Shown here one piece after another: positions 34,739 to 44,675 of a stretch of DNA of 64,000 nucleotides (the first letter of the stretch is position 1; each line of letters begins with the position of its first letter). A model generated the notes under the pieces. That model was given only the letters and a program-made list of their open reading frames with translations. It did not search any database and was not told the DNA's origin. The position numbers and the translations under genes were made by a program. Location of the stretch: assembly GCA_963794475.1 (NCBI GenBank), contig CAWCDW010000003.1, forward strand, positions 124,001 to 188,000, in the 5' to 3' direction. Source of the DNA: GAS188 sp963794475. Its GTDB lineage: Bacteria; Pseudomonadota; Alphaproteobacteria; Rhizobiales; Beijerinckiaceae.

Positions 34739-36799
34739 TCAACTGCGCCGCAGCAGAAGCGCGCCCGACACATGCACCTCTCCGCTCCAGCCGGGAGGAA
34801 CGAGCGTCGTCGCGTCGAGCTGAGTGACGATCGCCGGTCCGGCGAAGCGGTCACCCGCGCCGAACGTCTCGCGATCGAAGAGCTGAACTTCGCGCGGCCC
34901 CTCCGCGAAGCGAACCTCACGCCTCGCACGCGCCTCGACGCCCTTCGCCGGCTCGAGCTTTTCCCGCACCGGCTCCGGCATGCGCCCGCTCGCTTCGATG
35001 CGGAGCGTGACGAGCTCGATCGGCGCATCGAGCGTGAAGCCGTAAAGCGTGGAATGAGCCTTGCGGAAGGCGGCCTCGGTCGAGGCGCCATCCCCTGCCC
35101 AGCCGACAGCGAGCTCGCCGCCCTGGCCATGGTAGCGCAGCAAGGCGACGCGATGCTCGCGGCGGTCGGCCGGAGCGACGGCCTCTTCCTCGAACCAGGA
35201 CTTCGCCTCCGCTTCGAGCTCGGCGTAATGGCTCGCCACGACCTTCGCATCAATCCTGCCCGATTTCGCCAGCGTACGACTGAACTCGGCCTTGAGATCG
35301 GCGGCGAGCAGGCCTTCGGCGCAAAGCACGCCGGGCGCCGGCGGGATCAGGACGTTCTCGATGCCGAGAAGCTCGGCGAGCGAGCACCCATGCAGCGGTC
35401 CGGCGCCGCCGAAAGCGACGAGGGTGAAGTCGCGTGGATCATGTCCGCGCTCGACCGACACGACACGAATGGCGCCGACCATATTGCTGTCGATGATCGC
35501 CAGCATGCCGCGCGCCGCCTCATCGATGCGTGAGGCCGAGCGGTTCGGCGACGCCCTTGCGGATCGCCGCCTCGGCGAGGGAACGATCGAGCGTCATGCG
35601 CCCCGCGAGAAGGCTCTCCGGCAACTGGCCGAGCACGACATGGGCGTCCGTGACCGTGGCCTCGGTGCCGCCGCGACCGTAACAAGCTGGCCCCGGCTCG
35701 AGCGCCGGCGCTGTGCGGGCCGACGGTGAGCGTCCCCTTCGCCACTTGGGCGATCGAGCCGCCGCCCGCCCCGATCGTCACTAGGTCGACCATGGGAAGC
35801 GAGAGCGGCCATTCGCCCACCTGGCCATGCTGCGTGAGGCTGATCTCACCGCCCTTGATGAGCGCGATGTCGGCGCTGGTTCCGCCGATATCGACCGTGA
35901 TGATGTCGCCGACGCCGCAAGCCGCGGCGACATCGCGGGCTCCGACCACGCCAGCGGCCGGCCCCGAGAGCACGGTGAGGGCCGGCGCGCGCCTGATGGT
36001 GCGGGCGCCGGCGACGCCGCCGTTCGATTGCATCAGCAAGAGGGGTGCTGAAATCTTCGCATCCTCGAGCCGCTCCTCGAGGCGCCGCACATAGGTCGCG
36101 ATGCCCGGCATCACCGAGGCGTTGAGGATGGCGGCAAGCGAGCGTTCATATTCGCGCACCACCGGCAGGACATCGGTGGAGGCTGTGACCGCGACGCCGG
36201 GAAGCGCGGCACGCAAGAGCTCCGCGACGCGCCGCTCATGGGCCGGATTGGCGAAGGCGTGCAAGAGGCAGACCGCGACCGCCTCGACCTCGAGCTTCCG
36301 CAGCGCCTCGATCGCCTTCTCGACACTCGCCTCGTCGAGCATTCTCGAGCACCACGCCGCCGGCGCCGACGCGCTCGCGCACCTCGAGGATGCGCGACGC
36401 CGGCACCGGCCGCTTCGGCTTCACCCAGGCATAGAGATTGACCCGTCGCGGGATGTCCTGGCGGCCGATCTCGAGCACATGGCGAAAGCCCGCCGTGGTG
36501 ACGAGCGCGGTCACCGCACCCTTACGCTCGAGGATCATATTGGTCGCGACCGTGGTGCCATGCAGCACCCGGTCGACCTCCTGGGCGTCCCGGCCAGCTT
36601 CCTCGAGGGCGAGGCGCACGCCGGTGAGGAAGGCTTGCGAAGGGTCGGAAGGAATGCTCGGCGTCTTGGCGCGCCAGGCCCTGCCGCTCGCTGCATCCTG
36701 CAAGGTCACATCCGTGAAGGTGCCGCCGATGTCGACCGCGACCGCGAGCCCCAAAGCCCGGCCGCCGGAGCCTTGCCTTGCATTTTCGAGCGAAGCCAT
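34739..36799 (-). pseudogene. hyuA: Hydantoinase/oxoprolinase subunit A (HyuA), three frame disruptions
   Basis: The ATP-dependent hydantoinase/5-oxoprolinase A subunit, about 685 residues when repaired. The N-terminal part has AVDIGGTFTDVTLQD and LHGTTVATNMILERKGA; the middle has LSGPAAGVVGARDVAA and TVDIGGTSADIALI; the last has VAFGGAGPLHGCSLAELLGI. These lie in three frames. Joins: VVLE-LDEASVEKA near 36343; SAGA-EPGPACYGRGGTEA near 35690-35705, after which the third frame carries VTDAHVVLGQLPESLLAGRM; and LGLTH-DEAARGMLAIID near 35527. Each needs one extra base removed. Start is taken at 36799 (MASLENARQ); 36844 is possible. It follows hyuB. Three breaks in one gene favour real decay here, though local sequence error is possible. 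Confidence 0.8.
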
Positions 36800-36830
36800 T
36801 TTGGGACGGGAAGGCGCGGACGCGGACGGC

Positions 36831-38681
36831 TCAAACGAGGGCATCGACATACTCGTTGCGGTGAAAGGCGCGTGCAGGTGGGCGCTTGCGCCGAAGCGCC
36901 GCGGTCGCGGCCGCATCGACCTCCTCGGCGGCGATTACGACGCCATAGTGTTTTGCGGCAGCTTCCATGCTGACGAAACCGCCGAGCACGTCTTCCAGCA
37001 CCTCCTCGGGCGGACGGTCGAAGGGATGGCCATGGCCGCCGCCGCCGCCGGTCTCGATGCGCAAGATATCCCCGCGCGTGAGCCGATTGCCGTCGGACAA
37101 CGGCCGCAGCACACGCTCGCGCTCCGTGCCCGGGTTGACGACGGCGCGCCCGGCGCCTCCCGACTTGCCGCCAGCGATGCCCCAAGGCGGGTTCGACACA
37201 CCGTCGATGCGCACCGCGAGGACGGCCTCGTCGGCGAGGATCTCGTATTCCCGCACGATGCCGCAGCCGCCGCGGTGACGACCCGGCCCGCCGCTGTCGC
37301 CCGCGATCCCGTAATGCGTGAGGCGCACCGGATAGCCGAGCTCGACGAACTCGACTGGATAGTTCTCCTGGGCGACGAAATAGACGGCATCGATGCCGTC
37401 CGCGTACGGGCGCGCGCCGTAGCCGACACCGATCCCGTCGGAAAGCAGGAACGGCTGCTTCTCACTTTTCTCATCGGTGAATGTGCCGCGCATCAAGGTG
37501 ATGACGTAAGCCGAATGGGCGGCCGGCCCCTTGCCGCCGGCGACGTTGACGAGGCCCATCAGGCCCGCGAGCACCCGCATCATGGTGAGGCCGCGCATGC
37601 CGAGCGGAGCGGGAAAACGTGGCGCGAGAAGCGAGCCCTGGCGCAAGATCACCTCGTCGAGCGCTTGCGGGCCGCCGGCGTTGCATACCTGCCCCGGATC
37701 GCCGCCGAGATAGTAAAGGCCGAGCGCCATGCCGGGCACGCCGGGGTTCATGAGGAAGTTCACCGGCCCAGGCGATTGATCGTCGGTCTCGCTCGCGTCG
37801 AAGATGAAGCGATCCTCGCCCTTCCCATCCCGCTTGCGCGTCAACGCAAACCGAATGCGAAAAGGGCCGTTGCCGTGGCCGTCCGAATCGATCGCGTCGG
37901 TGAACCGGTGCGTGCCGTAAGGGAAGGTCTCGGCCAAGCGTTCGCGCACGAGGCGCCTCGTCCGCGCGAGCAATTGCCGAAGCCCATCCTCGACCACGGG
38001 CGCGCCGAAGCGCGTGAGGAGTTCCTCGACGCGCTTCACGCCGAGCTCGACGCTCGCCATCAACGCCCGCATATCGCCGCGACTTTGCTCGGGAAAGCGG
38101 GAATTGCGGTGAAAGAGCTGGAGCACCGCCTCATTCACCCGGCCCGCCTCGATCAGCTTGGTCGCGGGAACGATGATGCCTTCCTGGAAGATGTCGGTGG
38201 CGTCGGGGCTGATCGAGCCCGCGCGCATGCCTCCGATGTCGGCGAAATGCGCCCAGCTCATCACGAAGGCGCAACGGCGCCCTTGGTGAAACACGGGCGC
38301 GATGAGCACTTGGTCATTCGAATGTGAGACCGCGCCCGTCAATTCATAGCAATCGCTGTACCAGTAGAGATCGCCAGGTTGCATGCTTTCCGGCGGGAAG
38401 CGCTTGAACACCGAGCCGCTCATATCGCCGAAGACGGGCATGTTCGAGCCGACCGCCATCACACCGTCGGCATCGAAGAGCGAGGTGTAGAAATCCTTCT
38501 TCTCCCGGATGAAGGCCGAGATCGCCGTGCGCTCGATGAGCGCCTCCATCTCGGCCTGGACGGCGCGGATGGCGCCGCGCAAGATCTCCAACGTGACCGG
38601 ATCGCAGGCGCCTGAAGCGACTAGCTTCTTGCTCGAAGCGTCGGCAGCGGGCTTTGTCGCCTCGTCAATCGAGCGGAGCAT
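36831..38681 (-). CDS. hyuB: Hydantoinase/oxoprolinase subunit B (HyuB)
   Basis: A 616-residue hydantoinase B-family protein, the partner of HyuA in ATP-dependent opening of hydantoin-like or 5-oxoproline rings. Seen: CDPVTLEILRGAIRAVQAEM at the N-terminus, AISAFIREKKDFYTSLFDAD, GMRAGSISPDATDIFQEGI, FDASETDDQSPGPVNF, and a Gly-rich ending GGGGGHGHPFDRPPEEVLED. The frame is intact. Its start overlaps the stop of the upstream MHS carrier by 17 bases, so the carrier, HyuB and HyuA form an operon. The substrate is not known. Confidence 0.9.
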   Translation of the reverse strand: MLRSIDEATKPAADASSKKLVASGACDPVTLEILRGAIRAVQAEMEALIERTAISAFIREKKDFYTSLFDADGVMAVGSNMPVFGDMSGSVFKRFPPESMQPGDLYWYSDCYELTGAVSHSNDQVLIAPVFHQGRRCAFVMSWAHFADIGGMRAGSISPDATDIFQEGIIVPATKLIEAGRVNEAVLQLFHRNSRFPEQSRGDMRALMASVELGVKRVEELLTRFGAPVVEDGLRQLLARTRRLVRERLAETFPYGTHRFTDAIDSDGHGNGPFRIRFALTRKRDGKGEDRFIFDASETDDQSPGPVNFLMNPGVPGMALGLYYLGGDPGQVCNAGGPQALDEVILRQGSLLAPRFPAPLGMRGLTMMRVLAGLMGLVNVAGGKGPAAHSAYVITLMRGTFTDEKSEKQPFLLSDGIGVGYGARPYADGIDAVYFVAQENYPVEFVELGYPVRLTHYGIAGDSGGPGRHRGGCGIVREYEILADEAVLAVRIDGVSNPPWGIAGGKSGGAGRAVVNPGTERERVLRPLSDGNRLTRGDILRIETGGGGGHGHPFDRPPEEVLEDVLGGFVSMEAAAKHYGVVIAAEEVDAAATAALRRKRPPARAFHRNEYVDALV

Positions 38682-39981
38682 TCGTCGGGTCCTTGATGGC
38701 GATGAGCGTCGCGGCCGAGATGAGCGCCCCGACCACGATATAGGCCGCGGGCGAAACCTGGCTGCCCGTCTCCCTGATGAGGAAAGTCGAGATGTAAGGC
38801 GCCAAGCCGCCGAAGAGCGCGACGGCGAGGCTGTAGCCGATCGACAAGGCCGTGAAGCGCACCTTGGTCGGAAAGAGCTCGCTCAGCACTGCGCAGAGCG
38901 GCCCGGCATACATGGCAAGGAGCACGGCCGAGATGCATTGCGTGAACATGAGGCCTTGGCCGTTGCGCATTCCCGTGAGCAGGAGGAAGAGCGGATAGGA
39001 AAGCACCGCATAGGCGAGCGCCGAGGCCAAAAGGATCGGCTTGCGCCCAAGCTTGTCGGAAAGCGCGCCCATCACGGGCGTGAGCAGCGTCAGGACGATG
39101 GCGGCAAGCGTCGTCGAGAGATAGGCCGTGCTCGCCGCAATCCCGAGCTGACCCGAGGCGAAGCTCGGCAGGAAGATGTTGAAGACGTAATTGCCGATCG
39201 TGCCGACGATCGACAGGCCGAAGGCGGCGGCGACCGGGCGCGAATAAAGCGTGAGGCTGTCGCGCACCGGCGAGGAGGCCGTCTTGTGCTGGGCCACCAC
39301 GCGATTGAAGGCGGGCAATTCGGCGACGCGCGAGCGCAGATAGAAGCCGATCGGCGCGAGCAGAAAGCCGAGGATGAAGGGCACGCGCCACCCCCAGGCC
39401 AGCATCGCCTCCTTGTCGAGAAATGCATTGAGGAGATAGGCCGACAAGGTGCCCATGATGAGGCCGAGCCCGACGCTGAACTGCTGCATCGAGCCGATGA
39501 GGCCGCGCTTGCCGGGCGGCGCATACTCGACGAGAAAGGCCGCGGCCCCTCCCCATTCGCCGCCGGTCGAGAAGCCTTGCACCAGGCGGCAGAGCACGAG
39601 AAGGATCGGCGCCCAGATGCCGATCGACGCATAGGGCGGGATGAGGCCGGTGACCGCGGTCGCCGTCGCCATCAAGCCTACCGTCAGCACGAGCGCCACC
39701 TTGCGCCCCTTCAGATCGCCGAGCGCGCCGATGACGACGGCGCCGACCGGGCGCATGAAGAAACCGACGCCGAAGGTCGCGAAGCTGCTCAACAAGGACG
39801 CCAAGGGATCATCGCTCGGGAAGAAATTGGCGCCGATCTGCGTCGCGAAGAGGCCGTAGATCACGAAATCGAAAAGCTCGACGAAATTGCCGACCGCGCA
39901 AGAGACGATCGCGCGACGCCGTAGCTTTTGCATATCCGCGCTGCCGAACGTCGTATCGAGATAGGCCGTGGCTTGCGACAT
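38665..39981 (-). CDS. MFS transporter, metabolite:H+ symporter (MHS) family
   Basis: A 438-residue carrier with 12 predicted membrane segments. MHS features: VGNFVELFDFVIYGLFAT in segment 1, FFMRPVGAVVIGALGDLKGR, CRLVQGFSTGGEWGGAAAF in segment 4 and FILGFLLAPIGFYLRSRV. Relatives include ProP, KgtP and ShiA, so an organic anion or a zwitterion is the likely cargo. ATG 39981 (MSQATAYLDTTF) is supported by AAGGGGC upstream. It is the first gene of the hyuBA operon and may import the cyclic amide those enzymes open. Confidence 0.88.
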   Translation of the reverse strand: MSQATAYLDTTFGSADMQKLRRRAIVSCAVGNFVELFDFVIYGLFATQIGANFFPSDDPLASLLSSFATFGVGFFMRPVGAVVIGALGDLKGRKVALVLTVGLMATATAVTGLIPPYASIGIWAPILLVLCRLVQGFSTGGEWGGAAAFLVEYAPPGKRGLIGSMQQFSVGLGLIMGTLSAYLLNAFLDKEAMLAWGWRVPFILGFLLAPIGFYLRSRVAELPAFNRVVAQHKTASSPVRDSLTLYSRPVAAAFGLSIVGTIGNYVFNIFLPSFASGQLGIAASTAYLSTTLAAIVLTLLTPVMGALSDKLGRKPILLASALAYAVLSYPLFLLLTGMRNGQGLMFTQCISAVLLAMYAGPLCAVLSELFPTKVRFTALSIGYSLAVALFGGLAPYISTFLIRETGSQVSPAAYIVVGALISAATLIAIKDPTNAPLD

Positions 39982-40151
39982 GGTTGCCCCTTGGATTTCC
40001 TTCCGCCCTGAGCTTTTCACCGCGCCGTTCCGGGCGCAGGTTCAGTCTTTTGGAGAAGCTGAGACGATCACCCCGCCGCTTCGGCTGGCTCCCACGCTCT
40101 CCTTCCATCAAGCACCGCCGTCGGCTTCTTGTCGATACCCCCGCGCACGGC

Positions 40152-41843
40152 TTACGCCGTCGCCTCGTCGAGGGCGCGATCGGCTTCGCGCAAGCTCGAA
40201 AGAACGCGATTTCGCGCGCGGGCGGCCCCGACGGCAAGAAAGCGCGCCTTGTCGGAGCCGGGCTCCTGCGCCGCGAGATCGCGCAGCTTCCGGAGGGCCG
40301 GCCAGGCGGGCTGCGGCAAGGCGGGGTCGTGGCTGAAGCGATCACCTTGCGTGTAATCGAGCGGCACGAGCGCGCGTGACACGCGCACCAAGGCGACGTT
40401 GAGGCGGTCGATCCGCCCGGGCTCATTCGCCCCCTTCGAGACCTCGAGGGACCGAGCCTTTCGCAACACGCTTTCGGCGGCCTCGATCACGGCCTCGAGC
40501 TCGAATTCGTGCTTGAGCTTCGCCGCGATGACCCTGAGCTCCTCGACGAGCGATGCGGCGTGGGCGGCGGGATCGAGCGGCAAGACCGCGTCATTGAGAA
40601 GCCGCGAGAGCGTCGCCACCACGACGCGCGTGTCGCGCATCAGAAATTGCTCGTCGACCTTGTCGATGAGGTCGTGCGGCGTATGCCACCACCAGCCGAG
40701 CGGATTGCGCATCTTCACCGGCCCTGGCGGCTGGTGGCTCACGGTGCCGTACATCGAGGGGATGCCGACGCCCCAGAAGGATTGGTCGCTCGAGCGCGAG
40801 GGGCGCTTGCCGAGGTGTTGCTGACCCGTCTCGGCGAGCGTTGCTTCGCGAGCAAGCGCCGCGAGCTCGACGACGACGCCGTTTTCGGTGAGCACATCGG
40901 CGCCGATGCCGCCGGTCGAATCGACGTTGACATGGGCGACGCAGCGGCGGTCGAGCTCATCGAAATTCTGGTCCACATACCAGGCCGAGCCCGAATAGCG
41001 CCCATGCGAATGGCCGGACCAAAAACAGATGCGCAAGCCGCGCCGCCATCCCGAGCGCCGCTCGGCGAGAAGCCGCGCGGCCTCGAGCATGGTGGCGTTG
41101 GCGCTGCCATTGTCCATCACGCCGAAATACCAGGTGTCGTGATGGCCGGAGAAAAGCACGAAGGGCGCGTCGTCCCCGGAGGGCCCATCGAGATCGGCCA
41201 CGAGAAGCGGCGTCTTGCGCCAACCCGTGTCCACTTCCGCGTGCAGCATCGCCTCGAGCTTGCCATCGGCGGCGAGCTTGGCGCGCAAGGCCTCGCCATC
41301 GAGCTTCGAGATCGTGCAGGCGACCGTCGCGGGGAGGCACCCGAGCGTCTCTTCCGAGGGGCTCCCCCAGACCGGCGAGATGCACATCTCATGCAGATGC
41401 TCATGCGGCGAGACATGGAGCTGGCCCACGGCGCCGGCGCGCGTCGCCCAATCCGCGACGGCGGGGCTCGCGATGCCGTCGACGAGCACGATCTTGCCGC
41501 GGCAGTCGGCGCGTGCGAAATCCGCCGCGCTGCCTTCGCCGAGATCGATCACCTGCGCCTTGAGGCCGCCGCGCGGCGACGGCCGTGAAAAGGAATGGGT
41601 GATGCTTTTGAGCTCACGCCCGTCCGCCTCCACGCGCGCGGCGCCAGGAAGGCTGATGTAGGCGTCATGCGACAAAAGCGCGGTGCGATAGCCGTAATCG
41701 TCGAGACAGGATTTGAGATAGCCGAAACTTTCGAGCTCCTCCGGCGTGCCGGACAGCTTCACGCGCTTCGCGAACTCGGCGCAATGGCGCATCAGCTCCT
41801 TGCCGCTCACGGCGGCGCTCGTTTCACGCGCGATGTCGTTCAT
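40152..41843 (-). CDS. M28-family peptidase with PA-like domain and altered active-site motif
   Basis: A 563-residue metallopeptidase-like protein. A protease-associated-like region is seen around residues 80-200. The M28 domain has SGHHDTWYFGVMDNGSANAT with the first H-x-D and the bridging Asp, HVNVDSTGG with a further ligand Asp, and WWHTPHDLIDKVD with the terminal His. Where M28 enzymes normally show the catalytic Glu-Glu pair, this one reads FWSGHSHGRYSGSAWYVD. The same kind of substitution marks a subfamily, so catalysis may differ. ATG 41843 is preferred to the open start at 41927, with GAGGGTCATC upstream. No signal peptide is visible. It lies 80 bases downstream of the 2-hydroxyacid dehydrogenase. 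Confidence 0.82.
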   Translation of the reverse strand: MNDIARETSAAVSGKELMRHCAEFAKRVKLSGTPEELESFGYLKSCLDDYGYRTALLSHDAYISLPGAARVEADGRELKSITHSFSRPSPRGGLKAQVIDLGEGSAADFARADCRGKIVLVDGIASPAVADWATRAGAVGQLHVSPHEHLHEMCISPVWGSPSEETLGCLPATVACTISKLDGEALRAKLAADGKLEAMLHAEVDTGWRKTPLLVADLDGPSGDDAPFVLFSGHHDTWYFGVMDNGSANATMLEAARLLAERRSGWRRGLRICFWSGHSHGRYSGSAWYVDQNFDELDRRCVAHVNVDSTGGIGADVLTENGVVVELAALAREATLAETGQQHLGKRPSRSSDQSFWGVGIPSMYGTVSHQPPGPVKMRNPLGWWWHTPHDLIDKVDEQFLMRDTRVVVATLSRLLNDAVLPLDPAAHAASLVEELRVIAAKLKHEFELEAVIEAAESVLRKARSLEVSKGANEPGRIDRLNVALVRVSRALVPLDYTQGDRFSHDPALPQPAWPALRKLRDLAAQEPGSDKARFLAVGAARARNRVLSSLREADRALDEATA

Positions 41844-41923
41844 GACGATGACCCTCGATGAGACGGCGGCTTCATGGGCGCGCCTTGAGCTTTTCCGGCG
41901 TCCGCCGCTCGCGGCGCGGGCGC

Positions 41924-42892
41924 TCAAACGATCTCGTTGTGCAGCTTCGTTTCTCCGCGCCAGAGGCGGCCGAGATTCTCGGAAAGATAATCGAGGATGG
42001 TGTCCTCATAGCTGCGCGTCTCGCCGGCGGTGTGCGGCGTGACGAGGACGTGCTCCATCCCCCACAAAGGAGAGGCGGCCGCGAGCGGCTCTTCCTGCGT
42101 GACGTCGATGCCGGCGCCCGCGATGCGCTTCTCGGCGAGCGCGCCGATGAGCGCCTTTTCGTCGACGCAGCGCCCGCGCGCCACATTGACGAGGAAGGAA
42201 GAAGGCTTCATCGCGCGAAGCGCCTGCGCATCGATCAAGCCCTCCGTCTCCTTGGTCAAAGGGCAGGTGAGCGCCACGAAATCGGCTTGCGGCAGGAAGG
42301 ATTTCAACACGCCGATCGCGTGAACTTCATCGGCATGCCCGCGACCGGCCGCGGGATCGCGCCTGAAGCCGATGACGTGCATGTCGAAGGCCTTGGCGAG
42401 CTTCGCAAGGCGGTTGCCGATGGTGCCGAGGCCGATGATCAGGAGCGTCTTGCCGAAAAGCTCATCCTCGCGCTTCGTAAGGTCACCGATCATGGCGCGC
42501 CAATGACGCTTCGCCTGATTGTCGCGCGCCTCGGGCAAGCGGCGCGCGAGCGCGAGCATGAGCGACATCGCATGCTCGGCGACGGCGCGCGCGTTGACGC
42601 CTTGCGCATTCGCGAGCCGCACGCCGTGCGCACGCAGCTTGTCTTGCGCGAATTGATCGACGCCTGAGCCGATGCCCTGGATGAACTTGAGCTTCGTCGC
42701 CTTGTCGAGAAGCTCGTTCCTCCACATGCCCGAGACGACGAGCACATCGGCCTCGCCGATCCTGCGGGCGAGATCGTCGGGCGCGCGCACCTCGAAGCTG
42801 CGCAGCCCCGTTTTCCGTGTCTCGAAGCGGGATTGGAGCTGGTAGGCGACATGGGCGAAGCAGATGGTGAGATCGTCTTTGGCGGGAAGCAT
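41924..42892 (-). CDS. D-2-hydroxyacid dehydrogenase
   Basis: A 322-residue NAD(P)-dependent dehydrogenase of the D-isomer-specific 2-hydroxyacid family. Seen: the nucleotide-binding LLIIGLGTIGNRLAKLAKAF (about residues 150-170), the catalytic Arg in LVNVARGRCVDEKAL, Glu in GIDVTQEEPL and His in VLVTPHTAGET. It reduces a 2-keto acid or oxidises a D-2-hydroxyacid in the cytoplasm. It stands between an SsuBC-type transporter and an M28 peptidase on the same strand, which may form one operon. The substrate is unknown. Confidence 0.88.
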   Translation of the reverse strand: MLPAKDDLTICFAHVAYQLQSRFETRKTGLRSFEVRAPDDLARRIGEADVLVVSGMWRNELLDKATKLKFIQGIGSGVDQFAQDKLRAHGVRLANAQGVNARAVAEHAMSLMLALARRLPEARDNQAKRHWRAMIGDLTKREDELFGKTLLIIGLGTIGNRLAKLAKAFDMHVIGFRRDPAAGRGHADEVHAIGVLKSFLPQADFVALTCPLTKETEGLIDAQALRAMKPSSFLVNVARGRCVDEKALIGALAEKRIAGAGIDVTQEEPLAAASPLWGMEHVLVTPHTAGETRSYEDTILDYLSENLGRLWRGETKLHNEIV

Positions 42893-42945
42893 GGCTATGA
42901 ATTTCGCAGGAGAGCGCGAGAAAGGTCAAGCGATTACTAGGCCCG

Positions 42946-43740
42946 TCACAGCCCGCCGAACACGGGCGCCGGCATATAATGCAGCACGCGCCGCTCGATC
43001 GCCGCAACCAGGAAATAGGCAAGGCCCCCGATCAGCGTGAGCAGGATGATGGCGACGAAGACCATCGGCGTGTTGGCCTGGCCTTCACCGAAGCTCAAGA
43101 GGAAGCCAACGCCCGAATTGCCGCCGACCAATTCACCGACCGTGACGCCCACGACCGCAAGCGTCGCGCCGATGCGAAGCCCTGCGAAGAGCGACGGCAG
43201 GGAGGCCGGAAACTCGACTTTCCAGAAGATCTGAGCACGCGTCGCCTTGAAGGCGCGCACGAGATTGATGAGGTCGGCGTCGACGCCTCGGATTGCCGTC
43301 AAGACATTCACCATCACCGGGAAGAAGACGATGAGGATCGCGACCAGGATGCGCGGATAGATTGTGAAGCCCATCCACAAGATGAAAAGCGGCGCGAAGG
43401 CGACCTTGGGCGCGATCTGCAAGGCGAGGATATAGGGCGAAAGCGCGATCTCGGCCGCGCGCGAAACGCCGAGGAGATAGCCGAATATCGCACCGAGAAG
43501 GCTGCCGAGCACGAAGCCGGCAAGCACTTCCGCGGTCGTGACGCCGGTGTGGAAGAGGAGATGGTTTTGCTGCCACATCCTCGCGGATTCCTGGAGGACC
43601 ATCGAGAGCGGCGGCACGATGAAGCTTGGGATCGCGAGCGCGCCCGGCCCCCACTGCCAGGCGCAGAGAAAAAAGATGAGAAGCACGACGCTCGCCATCG
43701 CGCCCTCGGCGTGAGGCGAGCGTCTCGAGGTTCGTCTCAT
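42946..43740 (-). CDS. ABC transporter permease, SsuC/TauC/ThiX type
   Basis: A 264-residue inner-membrane permease with about six hydrophobic segments. The EAA-like loop between the fourth and fifth segments reads NLVRAFKATRAQIFWKVEFPASLPSLFAGLRIG, the standard signature of nitrate/sulfonate/taurine-class permeases. Its ATG overlaps the ATPase stop by four bases. With the ATPase and the divergent NMT1-like binding protein at 44676 it makes a full importer. Substrate not readable. Confidence 0.87.
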   Translation of the reverse strand: MRRTSRRSPHAEGAMASVVLLIFFLCAWQWGPGALAIPSFIVPPLSMVLQESARMWQQNHLLFHTGVTTAEVLAGFVLGSLLGAIFGYLLGVSRAAEIALSPYILALQIAPKVAFAPLFILWMGFTIYPRILVAILIVFFPVMVNVLTAIRGVDADLINLVRAFKATRAQIFWKVEFPASLPSLFAGLRIGATLAVVGVTVGELVGGNSGVGFLLSFGEGQANTPMVFVAIILLTLIGGLAYFLVAAIERRVLHYMPAPVFGGL

Positions 43741-44546
43741 GCGCTCCCCCTTGTGTCGCGCTGCGTTTCCTCCACCGCTTCGCCGATGCCGAGGCGATCC
43801 ATGAGGCGCGCCACATAATGAGCGACCTTGGCATCGCGACGCCGCGCGATGGGGTTTGCGCGATCGCCGATCTCGATCGCGATCTCGTCGATGATGCGTC
43901 CGGGGCGCCCGCTCATCACGAGAACGCGGTCCGACAAGATCACCGCCTCGATGAGGTCATGCGTGATGAGGAGCGCCGTCTTGCGAGCGGCCTTCAGCGT
44001 ACGGGCAAGCTCCTGCTGCAAGATGATCCGGGTTTGCGCGTCGACCGCGGAGAACGGCTCGTCAAGCAGAAGCACGGAAGGGTCGACCGCCAGCGTTCGC
44101 GCCAAGGCCGCTCGTTGGCGCATGCCGCCCGAGAGTTGATGCGGGTATTGCGCCTCGAAGCCCGAAAGGCCAAAGCTCTCCAAGAGAGCATTCGCCTTGC
44201 GGTTGGCTTCGCGAGGATCGCTCTTGCGGATCTCCATTCCGAGCGCGACGTTCTCGGCGATGCTGCGCCAGGGGAGGAGCAGGTCCTTTTGCAGCATGAA
44301 GGCGATGTGAGGATTGGGTCCCCGGATGGGTTCACCATCGACGAAGGCCTCCCCGCGCGTCGGCGGCGCGAGGCCCGCGGCGATGTTGAGTAGCGTGCTC
44401 TTGCCGCATCCGCTCGGCCCGATGAGCGAGACGATCTCACCGTCGAGGACGGTGAAGCTCACCTCCTCGAGCGCGGCAAGCCGTTCCCGGCCCCCGGCCT
44501 TGACAAATTCCATGGCGAGGTTTCGGAATTCCAGCCGCGACATCAT
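43737..44546 (-). CDS. ABC transporter ATP-binding protein, SsuB/TauB type
   Basis: A 269-residue ATPase of the nitrate/sulfonate/bicarbonate class. Walker A SLIGPSGCGKSTLLN (about residue 43), Q-loop MLQKDLLLPWRS, signature HQLSGGMRQRAALAR, Walker B VLLLDEPFSAVDAQTR and switch His in LLITHDLIEAV are all intact. It is the first gene of the permease operon and is divergent from the binding-protein gene. Energises the importer at the inner membrane. Confidence 0.9.
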   Translation of the reverse strand: MMSRLEFRNLAMEFVKAGGRERLAALEEVSFTVLDGEIVSLIGPSGCGKSTLLNIAAGLAPPTRGEAFVDGEPIRGPNPHIAFMLQKDLLLPWRSIAENVALGMEIRKSDPREANRKANALLESFGLSGFEAQYPHQLSGGMRQRAALARTLAVDPSVLLLDEPFSAVDAQTRIILQQELARTLKAARKTALLITHDLIEAVILSDRVLVMSGRPGRIIDEIAIEIGDRANPIARRRDAKVAHYVARLMDRLGIGEAVEETQRDTRGSA

Positions 44547-44675
44547 GATTGTATCTGAGTTTTAGACGAAGTTGGCGCGAGCGCAATTCGGGCGAGGGTC
44601 ACGAGGGCAAACGCCTGGCATACGCATGATATCGTCGATGCCCCGGAATTGACCCCCTAAATTCATGAGAATGAG

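Noticed and set aside
36438..38327. 629-codon plus-strand ORF
   Set aside because: It lies opposite intact hyuB and has no family features; a shadow of high-GC coding sequence.
38509..39924. 471-codon plus-strand ORF of charged residues
   Set aside because: Low-complexity shadow of the MHS transporter gene.
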